The position numbers and the translations under genes were made by a program. Positions 24,091 through 35,575 of a stretch of 64,000 nt of DNA are shown here, piece by piece. The stretch's first letter is position 1. Every line of letters begins with the position of its first letter. The notes below the pieces were generated by a model that made no database searches, had not been told where the DNA came from, and saw nothing but the letters and a program-made list of their open reading frames with translations. Origin of the DNA: Sorex araneus (lineage: Eukaryota; Chordata; Mammalia; Eulipotyphla; Soricidae). The DNA is taken from the NCBI RefSeq assembly GCF_027595985.1, contig NC_073313.1, positions 102,535,552 to 102,599,551 of the forward strand. Direction: 5' to 3'.

Positions 24091-24383
24091 ACCTGGAAAT
24101 AATACAATAAAAGAAAGGACTGACATAACAGCAGTATAGATTGAGAAGAAAAATACAAAAATGACTCTTTTTGTAGATGATTTAAGTAAATATCTTAATA
24201 GACAATTCAAACTAGTATAAACAAAAAACTCTAGAAACTCATAAGCATATATACCCAGATTGCAGGACACAAAGTTAGTATATAAAGGTCACATGACAAG
24301 TTAGAATTTGAAACTTTAAAAACATGCTATTTATGTTATGCTATCCAAAACATGAACTATAGTAGCACAAATGTCATAAAATA

Positions 24384-24556
24384 GGGGCTGGAGTGATAGT
24401 ACAGTGGGTAGGGCATTTGCCTAGCATGCAGCCGACCCGGGTTCGATTCCCAATATCCCATATGATCCCGCGAGCACCGCCAGGAGTAATCGCTAAGTGC
24501 AAAGCCAGGAGTAATCCCTGTGCATTTCTGGGTGTGACCTAAAAATCAAAGAAAAA
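24384..24556 (+). mobile_element. SINE A, full length, inside L1 ORF2
   Basis: ggggctggagtgatagtac to ggtgtgacctaaaaatc plus tail. The gtcataaaa duplication lies at 24373-24381 and 24557-24565. Confidence 0.95.
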
Positions 24557-24680
24557 GTCATAAAAATATGTATCATAAATATATGAGTAAGTATCAATAA
24601 ATCTTATGTATTGTTATCAAATTTTAACTAGATAACTAGATAAGTGGAGATATATACTTGGATAGAAAGAGTCATTGTGG

Positions 24681-25439
24681 AGACTCACAGATGTATTTCA
24701 GAACTGAACAGCTCACTGCATGGATGGCTCCAGACCCTGTGCCAGGCTGATTTCACTGGGGCACTTCAGATGAGAGCAGGCGTACTCTCTCTCCACCAGC
24801 ACCAGATGAACCCCTGCAGCCCCAATCCTCCAGAAACCAATCGCAACCACCCTCACAGCCAATCTTTACGGGCTCATCGGACCCTCAACACAAGAGAATA
24901 AATCCGCTGAAATATCCAGGTTTGCGGGACTGAAAATGCCAGGCCCCTCAAGGGGTCCCTTCCCATCTCCCCACCCTTCCAGGGTCCTGGCTGTCACACC
25001 CACAAATTGACAGTCGGTGCCATTTAAGCATGTTAATGGCTACGATCCAGAGACTCACAAATGAATCTCAGAACCAAGCAGCTCACTGCAGAGATGGATC
25101 TGGACACCTATATTTTAATTTTTAGAATCTCAGAAGCACATGGATGCTTTTGCGGCCATGGGATATCTCACAATTTTTTGTTTATTTGTTTGTTTTGTTG
25201 AATCACTGTGAGATAGATCCTTACAGACATCTTATACTATTCATAACAAGCAATAGAAAATACATTATCTTGCATCTGCCTTTGTGGCAGCCTTGAGTGG
25301 TGGTTGGACACTTCAAAATAATGATGCTGGGAAGGTGTAATGGCTGTGGGGTTGGTGTTGAAATATTGAATATAATCAATGATTTTGAACAACTTTATGC
25401 AAATAAAATTTATTTTTTAAGAGAATTAAATGAAAAAAA
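24681..25439 (+). mobile_element. ORF-less L1-like retroposon, same family as 17403-18302
   Basis: Head aligns with the 17.4 kb unit (ccaggctgatttcactgggg, the cctccagaa and cacagcc blocks, aaatgcc...agggtcctggctgtcacacc). The segment 24681-24735 recurs at 25050-25105 (gactcaca, cagctcactgca), giving a ~370 bp tandem period. The right part (25285-25430) matches the L1-like end gggttggtgttgaaatattg...aaataaaatt. tcattgtgg occurs at 24672-24680 and 25440-25448, a probable 9-bp duplication. Confidence 0.6.
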
Positions 25440-25448
25440 TCATTGTGG

Positions 25449-25612
25449 GCCTGGGGTGATAGTTCGGCAGATAGGGCGCTTGCCTTGCATGTGGTCTACC
25501 TGGATTCAATCTCTGGCGCCACATATGATCTCCAAGCTTTCCAGGAGTGATCCCTGAGTATAGTCAGAAGTAAACCTTGATCACCACTGAATATGGCTAA
25601 CAAGACAAAGAA
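25449..25612 (+). mobile_element. SINE A, diverged
   Basis: cctggggtgatagttcggc head, ccacatatgatctcc, ccaggagtgatccctgagta and an A-rich end. Confidence 0.85.
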
Positions 25613-25876
25613 TCAAACAAAAAAGAATAAATATTTTCAAGATGTCAGCCTTTTACAGAATGAGCTATAGATTCAGTTCAATCCAAATCCAAAAATTGCA
25701 TTGTTATTTTGTAGATATTGAAAACCTAACTCAAAATTTTGTGCAGAGAGGCAAAAGACACATTGATAACTAATGTATTGAAGGAGAAGAACAGTGTTGG
25801 GGCATTGTCAATACACAACCTCAAGATTTGCAATGAAGTTACAGTCATCAAAATTGTGATGCAAGTAAAATAACAG

Positions 25877-26043
25877 GTGCTGGAGCAATAGTACAGCGGG
25901 TAGGTTATTTTTCGTGAATGCTGCCAACTGCCATCCATTCTCAACATCCCATATGGTCCCCTGAGCATTGCCAGGAGTAATTCCTGAGTGTAGAGTCAGG
26001 AATAACCCCTAAGCATTGCAGGTATGACCCAAAAAGAAAGAAA
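25877..26043 (+). mobile_element. SINE A, full length
   Basis: gtgctggagcaatagtacag head to gtatgacccaaaaag. Flanks agtaaaataacag (25864-25876) and agtgaaataacag (26044-26056) form a 13-bp duplication with one mismatch. Confidence 0.93.
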
Positions 26044-26781
26044 AGTGAAATAACAGACAAGTATATCTGATTAAGAATAAGTTATAGAAGAAAAATTAAT
26101 AAATGAAGATATAAGAACTTATTTTTGACGAGGGGACAAATACAATATAACAGCACAAACAGTCCCTTCTATAAGTGGTGCTGGAATAACTGACCATCCA
26201 TACATAAAAACTAAAGAAAAATAATCTGAATCCAAATTTTAAACTGATCACAAAAATTAAATCAAAATACAAAATGAGTAATTAAGATAAGGATAGAACA
26301 CTGGCTATAGTGCAGAATTTGTAGATACACAACCAAAACACAATGAATGAAGGAAATAATTGATAAGCTTAATTTCATAGAAATGTTGGCTTCTGCATCA
26401 AGGAAATAAAAAAAATAAAATAACTTGAGAAAGTACTTGTGAAAATGAATCTAATAAAGGATTTTTATCTAAACTATTTTTAAGAGCACTTAAAACAATA
26501 CGGAAATAACCTGATTAAAACCTATAAAATATTAACAAACATACTATTAAAGAAGTTATGTTGTTGGAAAGATCCTCTGTATCACTAGCCAAGTAAAAAT
26601 ATGTTACTGTGCACCCATTATAAAATTCCAAATCCAGCCACAGACAAACCAAATGCTGGTGAGGATACAGAGCAATAAGTGATAGTGCTAAATGTTACCA
26701 ACACTTTGGAATAAATTTTGATAGTTTATAACAGAAATGAAACACTCCTATCCAATGATCTAGCAATTGGAATTGTAATAT

Positions 26782-26915
26782 TACAGGAGGCAGGGCCTAC
26801 TTGGGTACAATCACTGGCACCATGGATGGTCTCGAAAGCTCTGGCAGGAATGATTCCTGAGTTTAGAGACTCAAACAAGTAATGAGCACAGCCAGGTGTG
26901 GCCCAAAAACCATCA
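26782..26915 (+). mobile_element. SINE A, shortened
   Basis: ggcagggcctacttgggtac, accatggatggtctcg, gattcctgagtttagagac and gtgtggcccaaaaacc; the head is partly lost. Confidence 0.75.
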
Positions 26916-27016
26916 CACAAAAAAAGACCCTACCCCTTAATAAAGTAAAATCTCATACCCACACAAAAACCTCACACAGATGTACAAATCAACTTTATTC
27001 ATAGTAACTAGAACTT

Positions 27017-27180
27017 GGGAGACAGAGAGATAGTACAGTGCAAAGCAAGATATGGTGCTTGACTTGCTTACAGCCAAACTAGATTAGTCCCAGTACCTCA
27101 TAAGTTCCCCCCCAAAAACCAGGCACGATCCCTGAGGATAAAGCCAGAAATAAGCCCTGAATATCTCCAGGTATGGCCCT
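27017..27180 (+). mobile_element. SINE A, diverged
   Basis: gggagacagagagatagtac head, cgatccctgaggataaagcc and a tail ccaggtatggccc. Confidence 0.78.
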
Positions 27181-27318
27181 TAAGCAATCAAACAACAAAA
27201 ATAAAATACGAACCACTAAAGCTTGGAAGCAACTAACACTTCATTCATGTAACAAATGTCTTAAATAAATTATGATACAAGTAATTAAATATCACCCAGA
27301 AATCAAAATAAATGAAGT

Positions 27319-27466
27319 GATAAAGAGAGTACAGCAGGCCAGTCACCTTCACAGAACAGACCCAGATTTGGTCCCGGCAACCCATATGGTCCCCCGAGCA
27401 TCTCCAGGAGTGATCCCTGAAGGCAGAGCCAGGAGTAAACCCTGAACACAACTGGTTGTGGCCCTT
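27319..27466 (+). mobile_element. SINE A
   Basis: gataaagagagtacagcagg, cccatatggtcccccgagc, ccaggagtgatccctgaagg and ggttgtggccc. Confidence 0.82.
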
Positions 27467-27750
27467 CTCCTCACAGAATTAGAAATAAAAATAAAAAATT
27501 AGTTATCAAGCTATGACAGACACATGGAAATATCCATCTACATGTACTAAGTGGAAAAAAAGGGCAAAATTAAAAGACTAGATACTATCTTATTCCAATT
27601 ACTGATGTATTAGAAAAAGTAAAATTTTGTATATAGTGAAAATATTAGTGGTTTCAGGCATTGATGATAATAGTAGAGCGGTATGAATAGGAGAAGCAAA
27701 TAGGATGTTACTATAGTGAAAGGAAATGTGCTCAATACATAATTTTGTAT

Positions 27751-28447
27751 ATGTGCCATTATATATTAGTTAAAAGACACACAATACTAACAGCTCATTT
27801 ATTTCTCAAAAAAATCAGTGGAATTACTCATATGAAAGAACATTGCTCAGCTTATCTTTCTCATGAACCAAGAATCATAAAATCACATGCTTGTTTAAAA
27901 TTTTTTAAAAAGGAAGAAAGAATATTGAGGTCATCTATTGAAACAAAGGTATGAATGAAACTATGAGAAATCCTGTAAATTTCTGGTTGGGAAACATTTG
28001 CTAAGAATTAATTTAGACAGTAACAGGGCAATAACTATAGCATTTGCTTATTGTGTGCTCCCTTTGATATAAAATTTTCAGTTTTCAAAATCTGCATTAG
28101 CTAATACAAACATCAGCACATATCTATAAAAAATTATTGAAGAATTATTGTAAGAGGAAATCTCAAAACTACTTGAATGTGAACTAAAGGGTTGAATAAA
28201 GTTTCACAGATCTATTCTATGGAATACTTCAGATTGAAAAGGAAAATACCCATTAAAATGGTAAATGAAAAGATGAGACTTTAAGAAAAATATTTAGAAG
28301 ATACCACTCTTATTTAATATAATGTTTGTTAAGGATTTATTTTTGTAAGTTGGTAGATAATTGTGTCACAAATAGTAAATATGGTTACCTTATGGAAAGT
28401 AAGACTCTGAAGACAAACTTAAAGCTGCTTTCTTTTCCTTTAGTTCT
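27751..28447. other. AT-rich; 28170-28320 may be old sense L1
   Basis: Contains tctatggaatacttcagattg-like sequence resembling an L1 ORF2 terminus, too diverged to be certain. Otherwise nothing recognised. Confidence 0.35.
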
Positions 28448-28609
28448 TTTTTGAGCCATGACCATCTGTGTTCAGGTCTTAGGCCTGGCTCTTTGCTTAG
28501 GGATTGCACCTAACAGTGTTTGGGGGACCATATGAAATGTCAGGGATCAATCTAGGGATGGCTTCATGCAAGGGAAGCACTTTAATGTTTGTACTGTCTC
28601 TGCAGTCCT
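28448..28609 (-). mobile_element. SINE A, diverged
   Basis: Antisense: tgagccatgaccatctgtg, gggggaccatatgaaatgtc, and a head catgcaagggaagcac...ctctgcagtcctc. Confidence 0.78.
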
Positions 28610-29931
28610 CATTTTTTGTATTTTATGTGAATGAACATGTAAGTTTTTCCCTAAATTTCTTAAAATGAAGTATCATTTTAAGTAAAATGATTAATTTTAC
28701 CTATATTTTAATATCTGTAAGTACTAAGTTAAATTAAAAAGCTGCTAATGTCTATAGCGTGGCTGTATTTCTTCATTTAAATAATAGAAGACATAAATTT
28801 ACAAATATTTATTCAAGAAAATATAAAGGTATGGAAAGATAAAACTATGGCTGTTAACACTCATCTTAAAGTCATAAGATAAGGGAGAGATAATTGTCAA
28901 CTTTATCTTTACATATTTCTCTACTATTTGACTTGTGTAGGTATTAATTGTAATTTTAAAAGCCCATTAAAAATAAAAAGTCTTTTAAGATACTGCAGCT
29001 GTGCTTTTAGTATTCTTTGAGGAAACTAATAACCATGTGAGTATAAGAATCATTGTCTTTTACAGATTCTTTGAAAGCACTATAATAATTTTTAAAAGAA
29101 AAATAATAGCAACAATTGTTGTAATTTTTTAACTTTTTGGAGGGTGAGCATCACAGTATCTCATACACACATTCCCAAGTATGGCATAGTACCTCTTAAA
29201 AAAACATACTATCTAACCCTAAATAAAGAGGGCAAAAATGTTTGGAGTATATATTTACAGATCATGATGATAATATACTTTGCAATGTGAAAGAAGGTTA
29301 AAGGGAGAGGCAAGGAGTGGTGGCAATGTTTGCATTGCTTGGCACTTGCTCTACATATAAAAATAGCTAGATATGCCTTTGCATTCTAAGCAAGTGTAGC
29401 ATTTGTTCTGTAACTTTATATAAAATGAGTTTCATGGGTGTGACTTGAGGATAGTACATGTTCCTAAGAAGGAAACATAATAGTAATGCCTTCTGGTAAA
29501 AAGACAAACAATACATAGAAGGAAAAAATACTAGTTGCAGCAATCCAGAATTGGAAATGACTTAAGAGTTGCTTTATTCCAATCTGTCTTCTAATCTATG
29601 AGTTATTTGCATAAATCTTGGGCAGATGATAATTTAGTCTCCCCTTGAAATGTTTCCAGTTAATGAGTGCTCTCTTCTGTATAAAGGAGTTAATTCTCTA
29701 CATAGATAATTATTGTAATTTTCCTCCTACTCTTAATTTGGCATAGTTGCAGTCTATTCATTGATCTTTCTTCCTTAAAACTCCCTTAAAATTTCCCCAA
29801 CATTTGTAGTGGCACTCTGTTTCCATATGCCTCCTCAACCTTTCCAAATATGAAGTGATTTCTAATTTATTCACTCGTACCTTTCTTAGGTTAAATATTA
29901 TTGTATGAAATAATCATACTATTAACATATT
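28610..29931. other. Intergenic, nothing recognised
   Basis: AT-rich. The segment 29580-29700 has the feel of an ancient mammalian repeat, but I cannot name it. Confidence 0.5.
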
Positions 29932-29946
29932 AAGACATATACTGTA

Positions 29947-30138
29947 TTTGATACATTATCTACTTTTGGGGAGTATTGTCTGCCATAGAGGCAGTGGGAG
30001 GTGGCAAAGGGGGATATACTGGAGATATCAGTGGTGGGGAATGTGCACTGGTGGAGGGAGGGTGTTTGATCATTGTGTGATTGTAACCCAAACATGAAAG
30101 CTTGTAACTCTCATGGTAATTCAATAATTTTTTTTAAA
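29947..30138 (+). mobile_element. L1 3' end, severely 5'-truncated, sense
   Basis: Only the 3' UTR: gtctgccatagaggcagtgg, ctggtggagggagggtg, ccaaacatgaaagcttgtaa and an A-rich tail. Exact 15-bp duplication aagacatatactgta at 29932-29946 and 30139-30153. A clean model for the 3' terminus of this L1 family. Confidence 0.93.
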
Positions 30139-30369
30139 AAGACATATACTGTAAGGGACAATTAATAAAATTAACCTAGATTTCTTAATTTCATATTTTA
30201 CTGGTAATTATTTGCTATTAATTAAATACTTGAACCCCAGTACTGATGTTTTTCTTTCCTTTATTTTTTGGGGGGTGGTTTTAGGATCAAACCTCGTACC
30301 TCACCCACTAAAGGGGAATACTCTACAACTGAATTACATATCCAGCTCCATCCAGTACCTTTTGGTGAT

Positions 30370-30530
30370 GTTAAGGCCTCACTAGGGGGTGAGAGTATTG
30401 TGCTCTCCCAGCTCTGCGCTTGGTAATCACTCACTGCAGTTCTTGGCAGATTATATAGAGCTAGAGATCGAGCCATGTCAATCTGCACTCAAAGCATGCC
30501 TCATCCCTTTGATTTACCTTTCTAACCTGT
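30370..30530 (-). mobile_element. SINE A-like, old
   Basis: Antisense, diverged: ggtaatcactcactgcagtt, gagatcgagccatgtcaatc and ctttctaacc. 30253-30350 to its left may be part of another tRNA-like repeat. Confidence 0.45.
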
Positions 30531-31619
30531 ATGGCACCTTTTAAAGTTAATTTTCTCCACTTCTTGTGTTTATTAAATTAAAGGTTTATTTGTTTCTAAA
30601 CTTTTTAAACTCATAAATGTAAAATGTCTTCTAACTGATGTAGGTCAATGATTCCAGGATCTTCAATACTGTGATTGTCTAAGGAATGTTCCTGCTACTT
30701 TAAAGCACTGGCCAGTGCCTGAGTAGAAAGAATAAAAAGACATAAGCAAAAACAACAGGAAGAAGACAGCAGCCAACATCCAGCAAAAACTGGTCTTCAT
30801 TTAAGCTTATTTTTTGCTCCGTTTCTGTTTGCCCCCTACCTCCCTTTCTTAACCCTCTAATCATTCATCATTCTAGCTTCCTGTCAGCTTTAGTCTCATC
30901 TTTTAGTTTTATCTTCTTAGCTTGTCTGCTTCACTGCCTCCCAAACCAATGCCCAATTTATTGCTTGTCTCTACGCTGTTCTGGCCTTGAGACCCTTTTC
31001 TTTGAACTAACTATCAGACTACCTTATGTCTTAGTTCAATCACTTATCTAGTTATACTCCTTTCTTATTCCAACTTTGGAGTGCAAGACCTAGAAAAAAT
31101 GCTGTCAACCTTTATGTTTATAATCCTTCCCATACTGGGTCCATCAACAATTATATGAATAATTTTATCATAAAAAACATAGAAATTTTATCATGTCACA
31201 TGTTTTCTATGGGTAATAAACTTGGGAGTACCTTAGCTCAGAATCTAATGATGTTACTGTTAGATATTTCATGAGATTCTTGTAATTTGAAGGCACCAAA
31301 TTTCATTGCATGTTTGGCCAAACAGTTTTGCTATTGGCCAAGGGTCCTTAGTTCTCCATGTTTCCCCAGATGGTGCTATTGGTGTTCTAAAGGGTTGGCA
31401 AAATGGTTTCACCATTTATCTCAGGAACTCTGAAATACAAAGTTATAAGTTTCTATGTCTTCTATAAGTTCTGTTATTACATTCTCTGTTGGGCACAAAG
31501 AAACAGTCCTGATTCAATGTGAAAAAAAAATCAAAGAAAATTTTCATAAATAACAGGTTACCTTATTAATTGGAAATTAACTTGAGGAATTTATTTTATA
31601 CCATACAAAATAAAATATA
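30531..31619. other. Intergenic, nothing recognised
   Basis: No feature that I can support. Confidence 0.6.
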
Positions 31620-31796
31620 AGTAATATGCCTGCCAACTTGACAGGTCACTCTAAGGTGTGGGGGCAAGAGTAGGAAGAGAATATGGGAACATGGTGGAAG
31701 GAAGTTGACACTGGTGGTAGGATTGGTGTTTAAATTGTATGCCTAAATCCAACTATACAAATTTTGTAAATCACAGTTCTTTAATAAAAATAAATA
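31620..31796 (+). mobile_element. L1 3' end, sense, old subfamily
   Basis: gtgtgggggcaagagtagg, atgggaacatggtggaagg, acactggtggtaggattggt and tctttaataaaaataaataa match the layout of the other L1 3' UTRs here. Confidence 0.65.
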
Positions 31797-34700
31797 AAAG
31801 ATGAGATGATTTGTAGTGCTTAAAATTAGTGTATCACTGTTTGTTCCTGAGAAGAATCTCTAAGGAGTCATCTGTACAATATTCTATACTAATACTAACA
31901 TCAAGTTAAAACTAACATCAAGTTTACTTATATGTATTTCCTGAAAGCAATCTTTTTGTTCTTCTTTGAAAATTGGAAATCTGCCTGTTTCAAAACTTGT
32001 GGAACTTCCACTAAGTTTAGAAGATAACTGCAGTAACATCTGCATGGTTTTATTTGTTGGTTTTAATTTTAAGTCTGAAATTTTTCCAAGCTTAGAGATT
32101 TGTCCCTAAGCACAACAGCTGGGTATTTTGAATAAGTGTTATCTCCTATCCAAACTTTGATCAAATGTTCTCGAGAAATATTCTTAATTCTGTGTGTAAA
32201 TGTGTTTATGTCTGTGCAAACACATGTGGTGTTGTTCTACACAAAATATAACTGTGAACACGAATCTTATTTTCTTTTTCATACGTGATAGATAAAGTAA
32301 CAAATCAAGGAACAAACAATGCCCAGTGAAAACAAATACTTATAATGACAATAGAATTAAGTCAAAGGAGTGTGGGTTGCACATACAAAGGCTTCTACCA
32401 ACAGTGGTGATAAAATATTGAATGGAACTTTGATGGTGGGCGTGGTATGTTAACACTGTAACCCTAAAACTTAAAAGCAGTAAAATACTTGTAAGCCAAT
32501 GTTGTCTCAATTTAGAAAAGTAAAACTTGTGTTGAGGAGATGGCTTAATTTTCAAGAATTTTTGAAAATTAGCATTTTTGCACAGAACCGTAATTTTGAT
32601 CCCTTGCACCACATGTCCTTTAAATACCTCTGGGATTACCTTGGTGAGCCCCCACAATTCTGGGCCTGGTCAGGTTTCTCATAAATAAATAAACTGAGAT
32701 AACAATAAAACCTCCACACTTTGGGGACTATATATATATGTATATACAGATATATATTCTATAGTTTGCAGATCACCAACTAATATATTGTTCAGAATTA
32801 ACTCCAGAGCAACAGTGGTTTTATTGTTACTTTTATTTGCTATAGAATGAAAATTTCAGCAGAGGAATTTAACTTGTTGGATTTCTTTAATTTCAGGGAA
32901 AATTGGTCATTATTTTAGAATGACATCTCTATGTTTTACCTGAAATACATTATTGGTAGATGCTGTTAAATTGCAGTGTAATACTTGAGGTATGGCAATA
33001 TTTTGTTAAAAAAATAAGAGAAAACTAAAGAAAAACCAAAAGAGAACCCAATGTATGTTTGTGTTTCCATGAAGCTAATAGTTGTGAGGCTGATGTAGAA
33101 GGGAATTCGTCAAATTGTTGACATCTTGTTGGAGAGAATGATTGTGTGATATGTGACTGGATGAAGAAGAGATTATTTTCTTCTGAAATCATCTGTGATT
33201 TTTTTGCTTTTGTGATGGACATATGTTGATTTTTAAAATCTTAATAATTATCAAACATTAAAATATGCTCTGTATTTCATTGTACGTTCTCCCCCCAGTG
33301 GCAGTGTTGTGATCAAGATTTAGAAAATTGCTGCCTATTTTATTCCTATCATCATTCTGTAGCATTATCCCACGATGAGTTCATTTCTTTCTGCTCTTTT
33401 TCTTTTATATTAAATCAAAAGGATATCATATTCTGCTTATGTGATGTATTCCTTTCTATATAGATAAATCATTTCTTAGAGTTTTGTGCTGTTACACCGT
33501 TGTACTGTTCTTTAGACTTTCCTCTTCTTCAGAGTACATGCTCTCTACTTGTGGATTGCTGGTTACAACTCATATTTGCTCAAATATGTGACATTCTGAA
33601 GATTATGCACACATTTCTACTCTCTATATTATAACCCTGTGGCTGTGTCCAAATTTTGTTGGATCCTACATTTTTATAATCTGGAAAATTCACTTCAATA
33701 AAAGGTATATATTTTTAAAACATACAGATTTACTATGACAATTTCTCAGCCTTCAGAAATGTAAGTGAAGTGTCTTGAAATATTCCCTTCATTTGTCATG
33801 GTAAAACTGTTCTTGTGTACATTTGGATGATGGAGGATCACTAGTCTGAAGTTTCAGGACTGTGAATTCCAGAACAAGGATGGTGTTTGACCAAAAAAAA
33901 CAAAAAACAAAAAACATAACTTTAATGATCGGGTTCAGAATTTACCTTACTTAGGTTTTAATTTCTGTTTTAGCTCTCTTATAAAACAATTGTCTTTTTA
34001 GAGTAACATTCCAGTTTTCAATAGCAATGATATCCACATTCAGTTAAGATCAGATTTCTAGGGCCCCATTTTAGAAACAAGCATAGCTCAAATCATGCTG
34101 AGCTTAAGAGCATTCCATGACAAGTGACAGAGCTTTGCAGACTATGGTCAGAAGGCATATTTTATGACCTTTACCCTGAGAAACATCAGGTGGCTTGTTC
34201 CTTTGTCCCCAGCAGAGGGGCATGCAGAAAAAATCAGAAGAAATAGCAGCAAGTGTGTGTGGCAGAAATTCTATAGTTGCAAAGGTCTCTCCATAGTGAA
34301 AAAAGGAACCTTGAGAAAATCCTTAGCCCATTGGTTCCCAAAGGTGTTTCATCCATCAAGGAGGACTTCCAAGATTCTTTCAGATAGACAGTCCCAACGC
34401 ATTACAGGTATACTGAAAGATATTGAAACTTGAGCACTTACAATCACAAGCGTGTGAAAGGAAATGACAGAATATTTTGTGTATTTATGCAATTCACAAT
34501 GCTTATTTATTTTTATTTTTAAATTTATAAAATGTCTTTTTTAAAGGATCTGTTGAGATATTTTGCCAGCTGCAAATGCATGACTTAGAATCCTTTGACT
34601 ATATATCAATTTATTACCCACATGCACTCAGTGTGCAATTACTCCAGAGTATGGTTATTGGCAATTTACATAAAAATAAATATGCATATATTTGTAAATA

Positions 34701-35340
34701 AGTATATACTCATCAGTTTTAGAACTACTTTTCTGAAAGGCATCACAGACTAACCAGGGTGAAGGTGCACCAAATAGTAGAACAGTGCACACACAGGCCT
34801 TCTGAGGGATCCAACCCATACCCTTGGCTCCATGTCTGAAATACTCCTACCAACCGAGTTAACTGACTGTAACCTAGCCATTTAGCATCTCAGGTCTGCT
34901 AAGCACGATTGCCCACAAACACAGCCTCCTTCAAGTCTTCACTGAATAAGGTTTGTTCTCAGCCAAAAACTCTCTGGAAGGAATAGAAATGTATTTTAAT
35001 ATTTTTAAGCACTGAAAATTGCTAGGTTGTGTTTTCCTATGGATGGTTCTTGAGTTGGAAATGCATGATTTTTTTTTCTCTTTGAGGTGATCCACTTGGT
35101 AATCTCTGATCAGGCAGTTCACTGGCTACTCCTAGGGCTCTGACTGGGTCCCATTTCTTTTTATAAAGCTCTTGTTATTTCTGTTAGGAGGGCTTGAAGG
35201 CTGAAAGGGAGAAGGGGGAACTGGATAGCTCAGGGGCCTAGCTAATGTCATCTGATCTCTCTTACCCCGAGGCTTTTTTGAATTTGGCTCCTCTTCACAC
35301 AGTCTCAAAATATGCACCAGCCCTTCAACAGTCATTGACA
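31797..35340. other. Repeat-poor intergenic DNA upstream of NRK
   Basis: 3.5 kb without any SINE A, SINE B or clear L1, which is exceptional for this window. No exon found. A TA-rich patch lies at 32730-32760. Confidence 0.55.
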
Positions 35341-35575
35341 AGTGGGGTCTGGAGTCAGACTGCCTGAGTTGGAAGCCAGGCTCCTCCAATTACTAGCTGT
35401 GAGGCTTTGGGGAAGTTACTTCATCTCTCTGAGCCTTGGTTTCCTTGCCTAAGATACTGTCATAAATGTTTGAAGACCGGGAAGAAGTTATACAAAATTA
35501 AATGAGACAACATATATAAAACCCATACTAAAGGAGATATAGCAAGCATTCAACAAGTTTTATCTGTTAAAAAAA
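35341..35575 (+). mobile_element. MIR (ancient mammalian tRNA-SINE)
   Basis: tctggagtcagactgcctga, then ttactagctgtgaggctttg and aagttacttcatctctctga are unmistakable MIR core; the 3' part (aattaaatgagac..., agcaagcattcaac) follows the consensus order. Confidence 0.9.

Larger units (their letters stand above)
22830..27750 (+). mobile_element. Large sense L1, broken by at least seven later insertions
   Basis: 22830-23680 is A-rich sequence of 5' UTR/ORF1 type (weak). Clear ORF2 follows: taatggagagaagcttgaatc near 23780 and the aaaggatgccccc block at 23821; the tctttttgtagatgattta block at 24166, which matches the L1 reverse transcriptase region; attcagttcaatccaaatcc at 25671; the gtggtgctggaataactg block at 26176; tggtgaggatacagagcaa at 26658; and a 3' end to about 27750. 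Insertions: 23861-24090, 24384-24556, 24681-25439, 25449-25612, 25877-26043, 26782-26915, 27017-27180 and 27319-27466. All frames are closed. Confidence 0.7.
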
